Of a DNA stretch of 5,994 nt, positions 5,751 through 5,994 are shown piece by piece (the stretch's first letter is position 1; the number at the start of each line of letters is the position of its first letter). Under the pieces are notes generated by a model. That model searched no databases and was not told where the DNA came from. It saw only the letters and a program-made list of their open reading frames with translations. Source of the stretch: Acidobacteriota bacterium. Its GTDB lineage: Bacteria > Acidobacteriota > Vicinamibacteria > Vicinamibacterales > UBA823. Both the position numbers and the translations under genes were made by a program. The stretch is from the NCBI GenBank assembly GCA_002714165.1, contig PAWT01000009.1, forward strand, positions 12,691 to 18,684, read 5' to 3'.

Positions 5751-5994
5751 TCACCCGAGGATATCAACCGATATCCCCATATCCTTAAGAATGTGACGTG
5801 CAGTCTCTAAACCATCTGGCCGCAAGTGAGGGAGCGGTGGCATGACCTTTGTGGGACTCTCCAAGGCCAGGCTAATGACCCTTAAATAGTCAGCCTTCAT
5901 GTGCTTCAGGGTGTGGTGAGCCGCCCAGAATCTTTTCGCTCGGTTACCGAGGTCCCGTCGTAGCGTCCAGTCACGTGCCAGCCGTTCCATTGCC
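5751..5994 (-). CDS. Probable glycosyltransferase (GT4-like), C-terminal fragment
   Basis: The frame stays open from the right edge to a TGA at 5751-5753, giving 81 residues of the 3' end of a gene whose start lies beyond the window. It begins AMERLARDWTLRRDLGNRAKRFWAAHHTL, a pattern common at the C-terminal helices of GT4-type glycosyltransferases, which are soluble or membrane-associated enzymes using nucleotide-sugar donors. The tail, with LPHLRPDGLETARHIL and a final VDILG, resembles glycosyltransferases I recall from Acidobacteriota. An ATG at 5988 is internal, since the pattern continues upstream of it. The 165-bp gap to the methyltransferase holds a candidate promoter, so the two may be co-regulated without being strictly one operon. 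The catalytic part is not visible, so the family call is tentative. Confidence 0.6.
   Translation of the reverse strand, partial: AMERLARDWTLRRDLGNRAKRFWAAHHTLKHMKADYLRVISLALESPTKVMPPLPHLRPDGLETARHILKDMGISVDILG

Overview
This is a bacterial chromosomal window of moderate GC content, built mainly from housekeeping genes. Almost everything is on the minus strand. The exceptions are a gene fragment at the left edge, one tRNA and a small gene remnant. The DnaX, RecR and TadA sequences are clearly bacterial. The order tadA, tRNA-Ser, dnaX, ybaB, recR resembles the tRNA-Ser/tadA/ffs/dnaX/yaaK/recR neighbourhood known from Bacillus subtilis. The C-terminal styles of the right-edge glycosyltransferase and the methyltransferase remind me of Acidobacteriota (Vicinamibacteria-like) genomes, but that placement is a low-confidence inference.

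Left part (1-2983): a C-terminal fragment of a DUF2064/TIGR04282 transferase reads rightward into the end of a leftward operon, dnaX-ybaB-recR. dnaX encodes the DNA polymerase III clamp-loader subunit, ybaB a nucleoid-associated protein and recR a recombination mediator. ybaB and recR overlap by ATGA, which suggests translational coupling.

Middle (2984-3579): a 148-bp divergent spacer holds candidate back-to-back promoters for dnaX and for a rightward tRNA-Ser(GGA). A leftward tRNA-Ser(CGA) lies 234 bp further on, so the two tRNA 3' ends face each other. Between them is the start of an EVE-domain gene, with a good ribosome binding site and about 25 recognisable codons. It is then frameshifted and lost. 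This is the most unusual item in the window.

Right part (3580-5994): a leftward cluster consists of the 3' end of a probable glycosyltransferase, a coiled-coil plus SAM-dependent methyltransferase protein of surface-glycan type, and tadA. tRNA-Ser(CGA) follows tadA closely. The methyltransferase and tadA are 5 nt apart. The methyltransferase has a candidate promoter whose -35 lies in an imperfect palindrome.

I see no CRISPR array, insertion sequence, toxin-antitoxin pair or obvious new defence system. The EVE remnant in its inverted tRNA-Ser slot is the only sign of accessory-type turnover.
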